Shown piece by piece: positions 17,313 through 27,239 of a stretch of DNA of 47,569 nt (within the stretch, counting starts at the first letter, position 1; every line of letters begins with the position of its first letter). The position numbers were made by a program, and so were the translations under genes. The stretch spans positions 1 to 47,569 of the forward strand of contig CALXQW010000021.1 of NCBI GenBank assembly GCA_944390805.1, read 5' to 3'. The DNA is from an uncultured Opitutales bacterium (GTDB lineage: Bacteria > Verrucomicrobiota > Verrucomicrobiia > Opitutales > Intestinicryptomonadaceae). The notes below the pieces were generated by a model. That model was not told the DNA's origin. It made no database searches and was given only the letters and a program-made list of their open reading frames with translations.

Positions 17313-17347
17313 AATCTTATCCTAATACAATGAGTTCCAACCTGAGG

Positions 17348-17382
17348 TAAAAAAATCCCCGAACATTTCGGAACGGGGATTT
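17348..17382 (-). terminator. Terminator of the porin-like gene
   Basis: AAATCCCCG (17353-17361) pairs with CGGGGATTT (17374-17382). On the minus strand the stem is followed by a run of T (17348-17355). It cuts the porin-like gene off from the beta-helix gene. Confidence 0.9.
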
Positions 17383-17420
17383 CATATAGACTAAATCTTT
17401 ATATAAAAACTTCTTTTTCT

Positions 17421-18260
17421 TTAGAAGCCAAAGTCAACCTTGGCACCAAACCACAAATGCTGGTCATGTCCGCCTACATTGTAGTTGTAGCGCATATCAG
17501 CAGACTTCTCCGTCAGGTAGCTGTAGCGAACTCCGCCGCTGATTGTGCAGAAATCTGTAAGCGCATAGGCCAAATCAACAGTTCCTCCAACATAGAAATA
17601 GCTGTTAGACCAGTCCTCGCCGCCAGCCTGATTGCCATTGCGCCTGTCCGCCGTCAGCCAGCCACCGTAAACGCGGATTGGAAGTGTAAGACGCCTCCAG
17701 CCCATGGTCATTTCTCCAATCGGAAGCTCATATCCCAGCGACGCCTCTATGACATGCTGCTCCAGTTCAAAATTATAGTAGTAATATACCGAAGGATTTA
17801 TATTTATACCTCCCAGATAGCTTGCCGTATCCATCGACAACCCAACATATACTTCCGAATTATTCGACATGTAATATGGAGTATCCGTATACCAGTAGTA
17901 TATGTATCCCAAATCCAAGTTGAATGCTTTGTAGGAATAATTTATGCCGCCGTAGAGGTCAACTTCCGTCAGCTGCTGAAAGCTTCCCACTCCGCCGCGT
18001 TCCACCGGAAAATTCATCCACGAGCCAGCATACACGTCGAACCCGAGAACCGGATATGAGAATTCAACTTTTGGCTGAATGGAATGATCCGCCTTCTGTT
18101 CCGCGCGGAATATGTACTCCGACTCATACCCTACCGCCGCCGAAACTCTAAATAGAGATATAGACGGATTAACTATACTGTTCATTGGAAATGCTCCGTC
18201 TTGCGAGAACGCAAACAACGGTGCCGCGCAAAGCGCCATAAGAGCTAAGGATTTTTTCAT
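17421..18260 (-). CDS. Outer-membrane beta-barrel, TorF/Gcw_chp porin-like
   Basis: This 279-residue protein has a signal peptide (1 to about 20, Phe-Ala-Phe-Ser-Gln) and a mature part dominated by alternating aromatic/polar strands rich in Tyr and Gly. It ends in a terminal Phe (LWFGAKVDFGF), the usual beta-barrel assembly signal. The opening AAVGYESEYIFRAEQ resembles the YxSxYxxRG start of the TorF / Gcw_chp family of putative porins. It would form a small channel in the outer membrane; what passes through is unknown, though the neighbouring glycan enzymes make oligosaccharide uptake plausible. It is monocistronic, with a strong terminator. Confidence 0.8.
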   Translation of the reverse strand: MKKSLALMALCAAPLFAFSQDGAFPMNSIVNPSISLFRVSAAVGYESEYIFRAEQKADHSIQPKVEFSYPVLGFDVYAGSWMNFPVERGGVGSFQQLTEVDLYGGINYSYKAFNLDLGYIYYWYTDTPYYMSNNSEVYVGLSMDTASYLGGININPSVYYYYNFELEQHVIEASLGYELPIGEMTMGWRRLTLPIRVYGGWLTADRRNGNQAGGEDWSNSYFYVGGTVDLAYALTDFCTISGGVRYSYLTEKSADMRYNYNVGGHDQHLWFGAKVDFGF

Positions 18261-18391
18261 AAAGAGAAAAGATGTATGTGTGTTTTAGAAAATTTGACAT
18301 TTACATAATTTCAACTCCACAGCAAAAATGCAAGATAATTTGCCTCTACTAAAAAATTTTACACTTCCTACAAAGCGCAATATCAGATAAA

Positions 18392-18424
18392 TAAAAGAGC
18401 GGCAAAACTAGCATCTGCCGCTCT
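18392..18424 (-). terminator. Terminator of the suf operon
   Basis: AGAGCGGCA (18396-18404) and TGCCGCTCT (18416-18424) form a 9-bp stem. On the minus strand TTTTAT follows, a short T-tract. It lies 25 bases past the sufD stop. Confidence 0.8.
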
Positions 18425-18448
18425 TCTTCTTGCAAGCAAGGCAACTTT

Positions 18449-19630
18449 CTAAAGCCTTCCGTATATGAAGTTTAAAAATTCTGCGCTTGAAATCTTCTCT
18501 AATACCGAACGGGCAAAACCTTCTACCTGGAGGGCTCTTGCGGCTTTATCGCACAAGCCGCGGCAAGCCATATAGAAAAGCTCGTCCTTGTTCGGGCCCG
18601 ACACCGCGCAGCCGTGCGAACATTCAACATCGTTGGCTTCTATCTCCAATATCGGCGATGCATCCACCCTTGCGCATCTCGACAGCTGCAATGTTCTGCA
18701 ACTCTGGTACGCCTTTGTCTTCTGGGCTGCCTTGCCAACTAAAATCTCGCCTATGAAAGACGCCCGCGCAGATTGGTCTATAATATTTTTAACATCTATC
18801 CTACTCGACGCCCCTTCCGACTTATGCCTCTGCCAAGTGCGCAAGTCATGCCAATCCTTGCCCGATGCATTCTGGAGAAAAGACATATGCGCATCTGCTC
18901 CCACTCCCAGCAAATTCAGAGCTGCCTCTTTTCTTATAGACGAGCACCCTGAGCATACCGATGCCCCATTAAGACTGGCATTTGCGGCTATATCTGCGGA
19001 AAGCATCTCAAAAATTCTCGCGTCGGACGCAGACTGCGCAAAAGACGAAAACTCCACACGCGCGCCTTCCGAAACATCAAGCATAGTCTCCTTGAAATAA
19101 AGCCCGCCCACAGGAGAGAAATCCGCCGAACATATCTCCAGATTGGAATTCCTCCCCGCTTTTATCCTAAGGCCCAATGCCGGATATTTCGAGGAATCCC
19201 AAATTACAAGAACCTTTCCGCTGACGCCTTCAGGCGCCTCTATCGACACATTTCCCGATGAAGACGCCAAAGATGCAAACATCTCACCGTATGCCCCTCT
19301 AGAACGCGCAACCAGAAGAAAATCTTCCTCTTCGCGCTCGGATAGCATCGTTTTAAAATCTCCTATCTTCAATGCGCCTTTTACGGAATATGTCATCTCG
19401 GCATCGGCGCACAGAACGCGGTCGAACCCTTCAAAACATTTTCCGTAAGCGTCAAGAAGCTCGGCTGTTCCCGATGCCACATAAGAATCTACCTCGTTAA
19501 ATCCGCCAGACATAAGCCTGCGGGCATTTTCCGCACCCCACCCTTTGAGGTCGGAAAAACGCCAATCCTGATTCTTGCGATCCGGAAAAGCTGCCCTCTC
19601 GAAAATATCACTGTCAAAAAATGGATTCAT
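18449..19630 (-). CDS. sufD: Fe-S cluster assembly protein SufD
   Basis: SufD pairs with SufB and SufC in the SufBC2D scaffold that builds Fe-S clusters from cysteine sulfur and iron. The 393 residues have the beta-helix core typical of SufB/SufD and the C-terminal segment ANDVECSHGCAVSGPNKDELFYMACRGL, where the His after Cys-Ser matches the conserved SufD cluster-ligand histidine. Its ATG overlaps the sufB stop by one base (TGATG), so translation is coupled. It is the last gene of the operon. No sufS, sufE or sufU follows; the cysteine desulfurase must be encoded elsewhere. Confidence 0.95.
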   Translation of the reverse strand: MNPFFDSDIFERAAFPDRKNQDWRFSDLKGWGAENARRLMSGGFNEVDSYVASGTAELLDAYGKCFEGFDRVLCADAEMTYSVKGALKIGDFKTMLSEREEEDFLLVARSRGAYGEMFASLASSSGNVSIEAPEGVSGKVLVIWDSSKYPALGLRIKAGRNSNLEICSADFSPVGGLYFKETMLDVSEGARVEFSSFAQSASDARIFEMLSADIAANASLNGASVCSGCSSIRKEAALNLLGVGADAHMSFLQNASGKDWHDLRTWQRHKSEGASSRIDVKNIIDQSARASFIGEILVGKAAQKTKAYQSCRTLQLSRCARVDASPILEIEANDVECSHGCAVSGPNKDELFYMACRGLCDKAARALQVEGFARSVLEKISSAEFLNFIYGRL

Positions 19631-21048
19631 CAGCCCACCGATCCTTCCATCTGCATTTCTATAAGCCGCTTAAGCTCAACAGAATACTCCATCGGAAACT
19701 GCTTTACAAGGTCGTTTACAAATCCGTTTACGGCAAGGCTTACTGCCTCCTTTTCCGAAAGCCCCCTTGCGCGCATATAGAAAATCTGCTCCTCAGAAAG
19801 CTTTGAGACGCTAGCCTCGTGCTGGACAGAGTTGTTTTCTCCCGAACACGTAACCGCCGGATAAGTGTCTGTACGAGAATTTGTATTTATAAGAAGAGCA
19901 TCGCAGACAGTATTGTTCTTACAGTCTGATACCGACGGCGGCATATATACCTGCCCCCTGTAAGAGGCTCTTCCGTCGGCAATGCTTATAGACTTTGATA
20001 TTATGTTTGAGCTTGTTCCATCTGCCATATGCAGCATTTTGGCGCCCGTATCCTGATGTTGGGATTTGTTAGCCAGAGCTATGGATACAACCTCTCCCTT
20101 TGCTCCCTTACCCTTTAAAATCACAGCAGGATACTTCATTGTAAGCCCGGAACCTATGTTGCAGTCTATCCACCTTACCTCAGCGCCCTCGTGCGCCACA
20201 GCACGCTTCGTGACAAGATTGAAGACATTGTCCGACCAGTTCTGTACCGTAACATACTGTATCTTTGCCCCCTTCAGCGCCACAAGTTCCACAACCGCAG
20301 AATGCAATGTGCTGGTTTCAAACCTCGGCGCCGTGCAACCTTCCATGTACATCAGCTCGGCGCCCTCGTCCGCTATTATCAGCGTTCTTTCAAACTGCCC
20401 GAAACTTTCAGCATTTATCCTAAAATACGCCTGGAGCGGCTGCGGAACCTTTACGCCCTTTGGCACATATATGAAACTTCCGCCGCTGAACACAGCACTG
20501 TTTAGTGCGCTGTATTTGTTGTCCCCTATGGGAATTACCTTGCCGAAGTATTTGCGGAATATCTCGGGATATTTCATCAACCCCTCGGTTGAATCAACAA
20601 AGATAACTCCCATCTTCTCAAGATGCGCCTTCATGTTTGAATAGGCGCTCTCTGAATCAAACTGGGCTTCTACTCCAGCCAAAAATGCCCTCTCCTGCTC
20701 GGGAACTCCCAAACGCTCGAAAGTCTCTTTTACGTCGTCGGGAACCTCGTCCCAAGAACGGGTCTTGCGCGCACCCTTGGCTAGATAATAGCGTATCTTT
20801 GAAAAATCCAATTCGTCAAGGCGCTTTGTTGCCCAGTGCGTGGGATTCTCCATCCTTGTAAACGCATCAAGTGCCTTGAGGCGGAAATCCAAGATCCATT
20901 GGTCCTCGCCCTTGACGCCGGAAATATACTTAACCACCTCCGGAGTAAGACCAACACCAGCGTCGTACGCGTAGTCTTCGGCGTAGCTGAAATTCCCGGC
21001 CTGACGGTCGAGATTCAAAGATGAAACTGTCTCTTTTGCGTCGGCCAT
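19630..21048 (-). CDS. sufB: Fe-S cluster assembly protein SufB
   Basis: SufB is the scaffold subunit that receives sulfur and assembles the cluster with SufD. At 472 residues it has the usual length. Recognisable features are the N-terminal helix region, [44 protein letters not shown] and the C-terminal [36 protein letters not shown], which carries the conserved Cys and Glu of the catalytic channel. The start overlaps the sufC stop (TAATG) and the stop overlaps the sufD start (TGATG), so the three genes are tightly coupled. The order C-B-D, without sufA or a regulator, is common outside Proteobacteria. Confidence 0.97.
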   Translation of the reverse strand: MADAKETVSSLNLDRQAGNFSYAEDYAYDAGVGLTPEVVKYISGVKGEDQWILDFRLKALDAFTRMENPTHWATKRLDELDFSKIRYYLAKGARKTRSWDEVPDDVKETFERLGVPEQERAFLAGVEAQFDSESAYSNMKAHLEKMGVIFVDSTEGLMKYPEIFRKYFGKVIPIGDNKYSALNSAVFSGGSFIYVPKGVKVPQPLQAYFRINAESFGQFERTLIIADEGAELMYMEGCTAPRFETSTLHSAVVELVALKGAKIQYVTVQNWSDNVFNLVTKRAVAHEGAEVRWIDCNIGSGLTMKYPAVILKGKGAKGEVVSIALANKSQHQDTGAKMLHMADGTSSNIISKSISIADGRASYRGQVYMPPSVSDCKNNTVCDALLINTNSRTDTYPAVTCSGENNSVQHEASVSKLSEEQIFYMRARGLSEKEAVSLAVNGFVNDLVKQFPMEYSVELKRLIEMQMEGSVG

Positions 21049-21788
21049 TATTGCAATATGTGGTCATACCCCTTCTCCTCTAGCTCGAGAGCCAGAGAAG
21101 CCGGACCGCTCTTTACTATGCGCCCATCCATCATAACATGCACCACATCAGGCTTTATATGCTCCAAAAGCCTATTGTAGTGCGTTATCAGCAGTATTCC
21201 CATATCTGCGCGCACCATGTTAACACCGTCTGAAACCACCTTAAGCGCGTCTATGTCCAAACCGCTGTCAACCTCGTCCAAAATTGCAAAAGACGGCTTT
21301 AGCATAAGCATCTGTAGAATGTCGCAGCGCTTTTTCTCTCCGCCGCTAAACCCCTCGTTGACACTTCTTGATGTAAAGCTTCTATCTATCTTAAGGGCGT
21401 CCATCATTGCGTAGAGCTCCTTGTAAAACTTTGGAGCCACTATCTCCTCGCCCTCGGGCAGACGGGCGTTCAAGCACGCCCTTATGAAATTTGCTATACT
21501 TACCCCAGGAATTTCCACCGGATACTGGAAAGCCAAAAACAGCCCCATGCGGGCAATCTCGTCTGTGGACAAGCCAACAATGCTACGGCCGTCGAGCAGA
21601 GCACTTCCTCCGGTTATCCTGTACTCCGGATTCCCCATCAAAGCCTTGGAAAGCGAACTTTTTCCAGTTCCATTGGGCCCCATGATGGCATGAACCTCTC
21701 CTTTGGGCACGCGCAAATTAAGACCGTCGACTATCTTCCTGTCGCCGATTTCCACCTGCAGATTCTCTATTAAAAGTCCATCTGTCAT
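21048..21788 (-). CDS. sufC: Fe-S cluster assembly ATPase SufC
   Basis: SufC is a cytoplasmic ABC-type ATPase that drives conformational change in the SufBC2D complex. The 246 residues show Walker [10 protein letters not shown] (about 38-46), the signature SGGEKKR, Walker [14 protein letters not shown] and the switch His in LLITHYNR. These are the hallmarks of SufC rather than a transporter ATPase, and there is no membrane domain. It starts 9 bases after the Minf_1886-type gene and overlaps sufB by one base. No Shine-Dalgarno is visible in the T-rich spacer. Confidence 0.97.
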   Translation of the reverse strand: MTDGLLIENLQVEIGDRKIVDGLNLRVPKGEVHAIMGPNGTGKSSLSKALMGNPEYRITGGSALLDGRSIVGLSTDEIARMGLFLAFQYPVEIPGVSIANFIRACLNARLPEGEEIVAPKFYKELYAMMDALKIDRSFTSRSVNEGFSGGEKKRCDILQMLMLKPSFAILDEVDSGLDIDALKVVSDGVNMVRADMGILLITHYNRLLEHIKPDVVHVMMDGRIVKSGPASLALELEEKGYDHILQ

Positions 21789-21797
21789 AATAAAAAT

Positions 21798-22187
21798 CTA
21801 TTTTTGCGGCATATACGGATCAAGAAACACCGTCTTGAAACTGTAGCGCGAGTTGAAATCCTCCTTCTTGTCCTCCTCAGTTCCTCTCAGTTCTCCTCCG
21901 TCTATCATATTAAAGACTATCTCGCCAAAATCATCCGTCTTATTTACGCCCCATTCCTCCAAAACGGTATAAGCCATAGGCCCAAAGCTCTCCAAGGCAA
22001 AATCCTTCAAGCCCTCGAGGAACTCCTCCGTGCTGATATTGCCACCAACGCGGTTTGCATCGGCCGAATGAAGCTTCTTTACCGTATAATCGAGCGCCAT
22101 GCGCACAAATATGTACGCACCCGCTGCGTAGCGCGAATCGCGAGCGGTTACGGAATCTAAAAACTGCTGAAAACTCTTATTTGGCAT
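21798..22187 (-). CDS. Minf_1886 family protein, first gene of the suf operon
   Basis: The 129-residue protein matches my recollection of the small Minf_1886 family, named after a Methylacidiphilum protein and typical of the Verrucomicrobiota and relatives. Markers are FVRMALDYTVKK, ISTEEFLEGLKDFALESFGPMAYTVLEEWGV, DFGEIVFNMIDGG and the C-terminal FNSRYSFKTVFLDPY. No signal peptide or membrane segment is seen, so it is cytoplasmic. Function is unknown. Its place 9 bases upstream of sufC in the same direction suggests a link to Fe-S metabolism. GGAAAA precedes the ATG closely. The family membership is from memory and supports the phylum assignment of the window. Confidence 0.85.
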   Translation of the reverse strand: MPNKSFQQFLDSVTARDSRYAAGAYIFVRMALDYTVKKLHSADANRVGGNISTEEFLEGLKDFALESFGPMAYTVLEEWGVNKTDDFGEIVFNMIDGGELRGTEEDKKEDFNSRYSFKTVFLDPYMPQK

Positions 22188-22250
22188 TTTTCCAATGCAG
22201 AAAATCTACTAATCGGATAAATTTTCCGCAAATAAATAATATTCCTATCG

Positions 22251-22261
22251 TTGTCCGACAA
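22251..22261. promoter_or_regulatory. Short palindrome upstream of the suf operon
   Basis: TTGTC-C-GACAA is a perfect 5+5 palindrome 64 bases ahead of the first gene of the suf unit, in the 99-base spacer after carB. It could be an operator for iron or redox control, but it may be chance. Confidence 0.25.
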
Positions 22262-22286
22262 GCCGAAACGAAAATAGTTTCCGCAT

Positions 22287-25200
22287 CTACGTTATCGGAT
22301 GCGCGCTCTTCATGCGCTCCTGCAAAGACATCACCTCAACCTCTCTGGTCTTAAGGGCCTTTATTCCCTCTATGGCAGCATACGCACCCATGATTGTAGT
22401 TATCATGCACACTCTGCGCAACAGAGCTTCTTCCCTTATGCGGTTTTCGTCCAAGCGCGGAGTCATTCCGGAAGGGGTGTTTATTATTATCTGCATCTGT
22501 CCGTTCTTTATCATGTCAACAACATTCGGACGCGCACCCTCGGAGAGCTTGTATGTCTTTGTAACCTCTATGCCCTTCTCCCTGAGCAAATTTGCCGTTC
22601 CTGCGGTAGAAAATATCTTGAAGCCCAAGTCCGAGAAGGCCTTTGCCATTTCGGCGGCGGCCTGCTTGTCGTGGTCCTTCACAGATATGAACACATTTCC
22701 GGAAGTTGGTAGCCCAGGCTGCGCGGCCATCTGGCTTTTCGCAAAGGCCATGCCCAAATCTTTGTCCAAGCCCATGACCTCTCCGGTTGAACGCATCTCA
22801 GGAGAAAGCATCACGCTTGCGCCCTTGAACCTTACAAACGGAAATACACTTTCCTTTACGGCCTTGTAGTCTGTTGCAATCTCTTTTGTAAAGCCCAAAT
22901 CCTTGAGCTTCTCACCCGCCATAACGCGCGCTGCAAGCTTTGCCAAAGACACCCCGATAACCTTCGAGACAAACGGAACCGTCCTCGATGCCCTCGGATT
23001 TACCTCCAAAATGTAAAGCTCTCCCTTCTTTATGGCGTACTGAATGTTCATTAAGCCTATAACTTTAAGCTCGCGCGCAAGAGCGTAGGTTGCGCTTCTA
23101 ACTTCGTCGAGTATGTTCTTTGAAAGCGTGCGGGGAGGCATAACCATGGCGGCGTCGCCGGAATGGACTCCTGCGTATTCTATATGCTCAAGCATGCCGC
23201 CTATCACAGTGGTTTCTCCGTCGCTTATGGCGTCAACATCAAGCTCTATGGCGTCTTCGAGGAATTTGTCCAGCAATACGGGCTTGCCCGGCGCCGCATC
23301 GAACGCATCTCGAACAACCTTCTTCATGTCGTCCATATTGTAAACTATGAACATTCCCCTGCCGCCCAATACGAAACTCGGCCTGAGCAAAATGGGGAAT
23401 CCTATATGCCCGGCAAGCTCGTAAGCCTGCTCCGGAGTTGTTGCCGTTGCGTTTATAGGCTGCTTTAGCTTGAGCTTGTCAAGTATCTCCTTAAACAGCT
23501 CGCGGTCTTCCGCTATGTCTATGCTCTCTGGAGACGTGCCTATTATATTCACGCCGTTCGCCTGAAGCTCAGAGGCCAAATTCAGCGGAGTCTGCCCGCC
23601 AAACTGCACTATCGCGCCATCGCACTTCTCCTGCTTGTAAACCTCAAGCACGTCTTCAAGCGTAAGCGGCTCAAAAAATAGCCTGTCGGAAGTGTCGTAG
23701 TCGGTCGATACCGTCTCCGGATTTGAATTTATCATCAACGTTTCATATCCGGCCTCTCGCAGGGCAAAAGACGCATGCACGCAGCAATAGTCAAACTCTA
23801 TTCCCTGCCCTATCCTGTTCGGTCCGCCGCCTATTATCATTATCTTCTTCTTTACGGAAGGCTTTATCTCGTTTTCAGCGCCGTAGGAAGAATAGTAGTA
23901 TGGCGTAAATGCCTCAAACTCGGCAGCGCAGGTGTCCACAAGCCTGTAAACTGTGTTTATGCCGTATTTTTCCCTGAGCTGCTTTATGTTGCGTATCTTT
24001 GTGGAGCAGATAGTTGATATCTGCAAGTCCGTAAACCCAGCTTCCTTCGCCTTCCTAAGCAAAGATTCGTCAAGACCCGACAACCCCGCTTTGGACATGG
24101 CAAGCTCTATCTCAACTATGCCGCGTATCTGGCGCAAAAACCACGGATCTATCTTGGTAAACTCGTATATCTCGTCGTCTCCCATGCCCGCCAAAATGGC
24201 GTACCTTATATAAAATATCCTCTCGGCAACCGGACGCACAAGCCCTTTGCGTATCTGAACTAAATCTGTAATTTCCCGCGCGCCGAACTTTCCGCCTCCG
24301 CCCAAACCGCGGGTACCTATCTCCAATGAGCGCAGCGCCTTCTGAAGAGACTCCTTAAAGGTTCTGCCTATCGCCATAACCTCTCCGACGCTCTTCATGG
24401 AGCTTGTGAGAGTATTGTCTGAACCGGCAAATTTCTCGAACGTAAAGCGGGGAATTTTAGTTACTATATAGTCTATCGTGGGCTCGAAACTTGCGGGGGT
24501 CTCGCGGGTGATGTCGTTTCTAAGCTCGTCGAGAGAATATCCTACCGCAAGCTTTGCGGCAATCTTGGCTATCGGGAACCCCGTAGCCTTGGACGCCAAC
24601 GCCGATGAACGGGAAACCCTCGGATTCATCTCTATTACTATCATGCGTCCGTTCTTCGGATTTACCGCAAATTGTATATTAGACCCACCAGTCTCTACGC
24701 CTATTTCACGAATAACCGCAAACGAGGCATCGCGCATGAGCTGGTACTCCTTGTCGGAAAGGGTTATAGCCGGAGCAACTGTTATCGAATCTCCCGTGTG
24801 TACACCCATAGGGTCGAGATTTTCTATGGAGCATATCACCACGCACTGGTCCTTGTGGTCGCGCATGACTTCCATCTCAAACTCCTTCCAGCCAAGCAGG
24901 CACTCCTCAACGAGAACCTCGTTTACAGGAGATACGCTCAACCCGTAGGCCACCATTTTTTCGTATTCCTCACGGTTGTAGGCTATGCCGCCACCAGTTC
25001 CGCCAAGCGTAAAACTTGGCCTTATTATTACTGGAAATTTATTTTCTTTGTCGGCCCATTCGCACGCCTGATTGAGGTCGTGAACAACCTTGCTTACGGG
25101 AATATCCAAGCCTATTTTCAGCATGGCCTCACGGAATTTCTCGCGGTCTTCGCCTTTTTCTATGGCCTCCTGCTTTGCACCTATCAGCTCTACAGAATAC

Positions 25201-25529
25201 TTCTCCAATATTCCAGCCTTTGCAAGGGAAAGCGATAAATTTAGGGCAGTTTGCCCGCCGAGAGTAGGCAAGAGAGCATCTGGACGTTCCCTTGCTATAA
25301 TCTTCTCAAGGACTTCAACCGTCAACGGTTCTATGTATGTGACGTCCGCGAAATCCGGATCCGTCATGATTGTAGCCGGATTGGAATTTACCAGAACGAC
25401 CTTGTACCCCTCCTCTTTCAGAGCCTTGCACGCCTGGGTTCCCGAATAGTCGAACTCGCAGGCCTGGCCTATAACTATGGGGCCCGACCCTATTATCAAA
25501 ATAGTCTTTATATCTGTACGTTTTGGCAT
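22287..25529 (-). CDS. carB: Carbamoyl-phosphate synthase large subunit
   Basis: CarB makes carbamoyl phosphate from bicarbonate, glutamine-derived ammonia and two ATP, feeding pyrimidine and arginine synthesis. The 1080 residues have the full family layout: two homologous ATP-grasp halves ([26 protein letters not shown] at the start and [24 protein letters not shown] at about 560), and a C-terminal methylglyoxal-synthase-like allosteric domain (about 935-1075). Length and motifs are normal. The small subunit carA is not adjacent. The gene runs in the same direction as the suf operon 100 bases downstream, with no clear terminator between. No Shine-Dalgarno precedes the ATG; instead a terminator-like hairpin lies just 7 bases upstream. 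Confidence 0.98.
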   Translation of the reverse strand: MPKRTDIKTILIIGSGPIVIGQACEFDYSGTQACKALKEEGYKVVLVNSNPATIMTDPDFADVTYIEPLTVEVLEKIIARERPDALLPTLGGQTALNLSLSLAKAGILEKYSVELIGAKQEAIEKGEDREKFREAMLKIGLDIPVSKVVHDLNQACEWADKENKFPVIIRPSFTLGGTGGGIAYNREEYEKMVAYGLSVSPVNEVLVEECLLGWKEFEMEVMRDHKDQCVVICSIENLDPMGVHTGDSITVAPAITLSDKEYQLMRDASFAVIREIGVETGGSNIQFAVNPKNGRMIVIEMNPRVSRSSALASKATGFPIAKIAAKLAVGYSLDELRNDITRETPASFEPTIDYIVTKIPRFTFEKFAGSDNTLTSSMKSVGEVMAIGRTFKESLQKALRSLEIGTRGLGGGGKFGAREITDLVQIRKGLVRPVAERIFYIRYAILAGMGDDEIYEFTKIDPWFLRQIRGIVEIELAMSKAGLSGLDESLLRKAKEAGFTDLQISTICSTKIRNIKQLREKYGINTVYRLVDTCAAEFEAFTPYYYSSYGAENEIKPSVKKKIMIIGGGPNRIGQGIEFDYCCVHASFALREAGYETLMINSNPETVSTDYDTSDRLFFEPLTLEDVLEVYKQEKCDGAIVQFGGQTPLNLASELQANGVNIIGTSPESIDIAEDRELFKEILDKLKLKQPINATATTPEQAYELAGHIGFPILLRPSFVLGGRGMFIVYNMDDMKKVVRDAFDAAPGKPVLLDKFLEDAIELDVDAISDGETTVIGGMLEHIEYAGVHSGDAAMVMPPRTLSKNILDEVRSATYALARELKVIGLMNIQYAIKKGELYILEVNPRASRTVPFVSKVIGVSLAKLAARVMAGEKLKDLGFTKEIATDYKAVKESVFPFVRFKGASVMLSPEMRSTGEVMGLDKDLGMAFAKSQMAAQPGLPTSGNVFISVKDHDKQAAAEMAKAFSDLGFKIFSTAGTANLLREKGIEVTKTYKLSEGARPNVVDMIKNGQMQIIINTPSGMTPRLDENRIREEALLRRVCMITTIMGAYAAIEGIKALKTREVEVMSLQERMKSAHPIT

Positions 25530-25854
25530 AATAATAAAAAAATCCCGAAAGGGATATTCTTACAGAGGCTTCTTGTCAAAACATTATTGATATATCTATT
25601 CTTCATAAAGAAGAGTAGTTCTGAGAGAATTTTCTCTTAGGATATTGTTTTTTTGTTTCGAATACAAAAAATATCCATAGTTTTCCGTATGTAGTATGTA
25701 AGAGTGAAACTATTGTGAAAAAATGAGGTTTTTTTTCTTTTCAAATCGGCAAAAGGGTTTAAAAAAGTCCGAGTTTTTTTAATTCTTGCTTGGAGCTTCA
25801 TCGAGGGCAGCAAGCGAGACGGCAAGCGGTAAAGAATCTAAAAATGTAGAAGCC
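25530..25854. other. Divergent intergenic region between carB and mgtE
   Basis: No gene is supported here. The region is very AT-rich and must hold the promoters of both genes. It contains the hairpins described for the carB leader, a palindromic CTGAGAGAA/TTCTCTTAG element at 25621-25640 and several T-runs (25731-25738, 25774-25780). Confidence 0.6.
25536..25676 (-). promoter_or_regulatory. Possible attenuator in the carB leader
   Basis: On the minus strand, ATCCC-TTTC-GGGAT followed by seven T (25555 down to 25536) looks like a small intrinsic terminator ending only 6 bases before the carB ATG. Upstream in the same leader, GGATATT (25676-25670) can pair with AATATCC at 25646-25640 or with a second copy of AATATCC at 25558-25552. 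The second pairing would break the terminator stem. The stems are short, so the switch is an inference. Confidence 0.4.
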
Positions 25855-27237
25855 ATGTCCGAACAGAATACCTCCGAAGTACCTGCGGAAAAAGGGTACG
25901 ACCTTCACGATCTGGTCGTATTCCTGGACGAAGACAGGCTTTCGGAGATAGACTTCGGGAAGCTTAAGGACACAAGTCCGCATACAATAGCCGTATTTTT
26001 AGACAGGCTAGATGTTGACAACCAGCGCGCGATACTGCGCCGTTTCGATGCTGAACAGGCATCTGAAATAATCGCCGAGATGGAATCCGAAGACGCCGCA
26101 GAGCTGGTTTCGGAGATGCGCGAGCAACGCGCTATAAACGTCTTGCACGAGATGGATCCCGACGACGCCGCCGACATCGTTGGCGAGTTGGAGCAGGAAG
26201 ACAGGGACAGGCTCATGGAGGGCCTGCAGAAATCCCAGCCTGAGACTGCCGAGACGGTCAGGGAGCTGCTTGAATATCCACCGGATTCCGCCGGTGGAAT
26301 AATGAATCCGAATGTTGCCGCGCTCGACGAGAATATAACGGTTGACGAGGCAATAGAGTATATAAGAAAGACGGAGGACGAATACGAGAACGTCCATTAT
26401 ATTTACGTTGTCGATGCCGATTATGTGCTGCGCGGTGTACTTTCCATGAGGGATCTTGTGCTTGCGAGAAAAAACGTACCCTTGCGCGAGATAATGCACA
26501 CAGATCTGATAGGGCTTGCCGGGCCGATGATGGACAGAAGCGTTGTTGCGCAGATCATGGCAGACACAAACTTTCATGCCATTCCGGTGGTTGACGGTGA
26601 CGGTCGTCTTTTGGGAATAGTCACGCACGACGATATTATGGATGTCATAAGGGAGGAATCCACCGAAGACATGCAAAGGCTCGCAGGAGCCGGCGGCGAC
26701 GAAGCCATAATGGACAATATTTTTGAGAGTTTGCGGCAGCGTTCCCCATGGCTTGTGGTAAATCTTGCCACGGCGTTTGTGGCATCTTCAGTTGTAGGGG
26801 CGTTTCAGGACCAGATATCCCATCTTGCACTTCTGGCGGTATTCATGCCTATAATTGCCGGCATAGGAGGAAATACGGGAACGCAGACTCTGGCTGTTAC
26901 AGTAAGAAGCTTGGGCATGGGCGAGATAGGGCTCTTTGATGCACCCCAGGTATGCCTGAGGGAATCTTTAAAGGGGTTTATAAACGGCGTAGTGATAGGC
27001 GCTCTTGCGGCGCTGATAGCGCTTGTAAGCACGCGCAGATTTGATTTTGCCGCGGTAGTGTGGTTGGCAATGCTGTTGAATATGACTTTGGGAGGTTTAG
27101 TTGGAAGCCTCATTCCGTTTACGCTGGCAAAGTTTAAGTTAGATCCGGCAAGTGGGTCTTCCATATTTACAACAGGTTTTACCGACACGGGCGGTTTCTT
27201 GATATTTCTGGGGTTGGGCTCGTATTTTCTGCTGTAA
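25855..27237 (+). CDS. mgtE: Magnesium transporter MgtE
   Basis: MgtE is a dimeric inner-membrane Mg2+ channel gated by cytoplasmic Mg2+. From ATG 25855 the protein has about 460 residues: an N-terminal superhelical domain rich in Asp/Glu (about 20-130), two CBS domains (about 135-260) and a C-terminal membrane domain with five hydrophobic segments. The segment PIIAGIGGNTGTQTLAVTVRSLG is the family signature lining the pore. The frame is open from a TTG at 25786, but that would add 23 low-complexity residues; the ATG fits the family better, though neither has a good ribosome binding site. nadD starts two bases after the stop, so mgtE-nadD-rsfS form an operon. Confidence 0.95.
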   Translation: MSEQNTSEVPAEKGYDLHDLVVFLDEDRLSEIDFGKLKDTSPHTIAVFLDRLDVDNQRAILRRFDAEQASEIIAEMESEDAAELVSEMREQRAINVLHEMDPDDAADIVGELEQEDRDRLMEGLQKSQPETAETVRELLEYPPDSAGGIMNPNVAALDENITVDEAIEYIRKTEDEYENVHYIYVVDADYVLRGVLSMRDLVLARKNVPLREIMHTDLIGLAGPMMDRSVVAQIMADTNFHAIPVVDGDGRLLGIVTHDDIMDVIREESTEDMQRLAGAGGDEAIMDNIFESLRQRSPWLVVNLATAFVASSVVGAFQDQISHLALLAVFMPIIAGIGGNTGTQTLAVTVRSLGMGEIGLFDAPQVCLRESLKGFINGVVIGALAALIALVSTRRFDFAAVVWLAMLLNMTLGGLVGSLIPFTLAKFKLDPASGSSIFTTGFTDTGGFLIFLGLGSYFLL

Positions 27238-27239
27238 AG

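Noticed and set aside
24672..25238. Long plus-strand open frame opposite carB
   Set aside because: carB is full length with all motifs. The antisense frame shows no domain, no ribosome binding site and composition expected from codon bias.
25621..25640. CTGAGAGAA/TTCTCTTAG palindrome followed by T-rich sequence, considered as a plus-strand terminator
   Set aside because: No plus-strand gene ends upstream of it, since the region is divergent. It is kept only as part of the possible carB leader fold.
25637..25825. 62-codon minus-strand frame between carB and mgtE
   Set aside because: It is a Lys/Phe/Thr-rich product of AT-rich intergenic DNA without a start signal, and it overlaps the mgtE 5-prime region.
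26008..26676. A 222-codon minus-strand frame opposite mgtE
   Set aside because: It covers the CBS region of an intact mgtE and has His/Val-rich low-information sequence.
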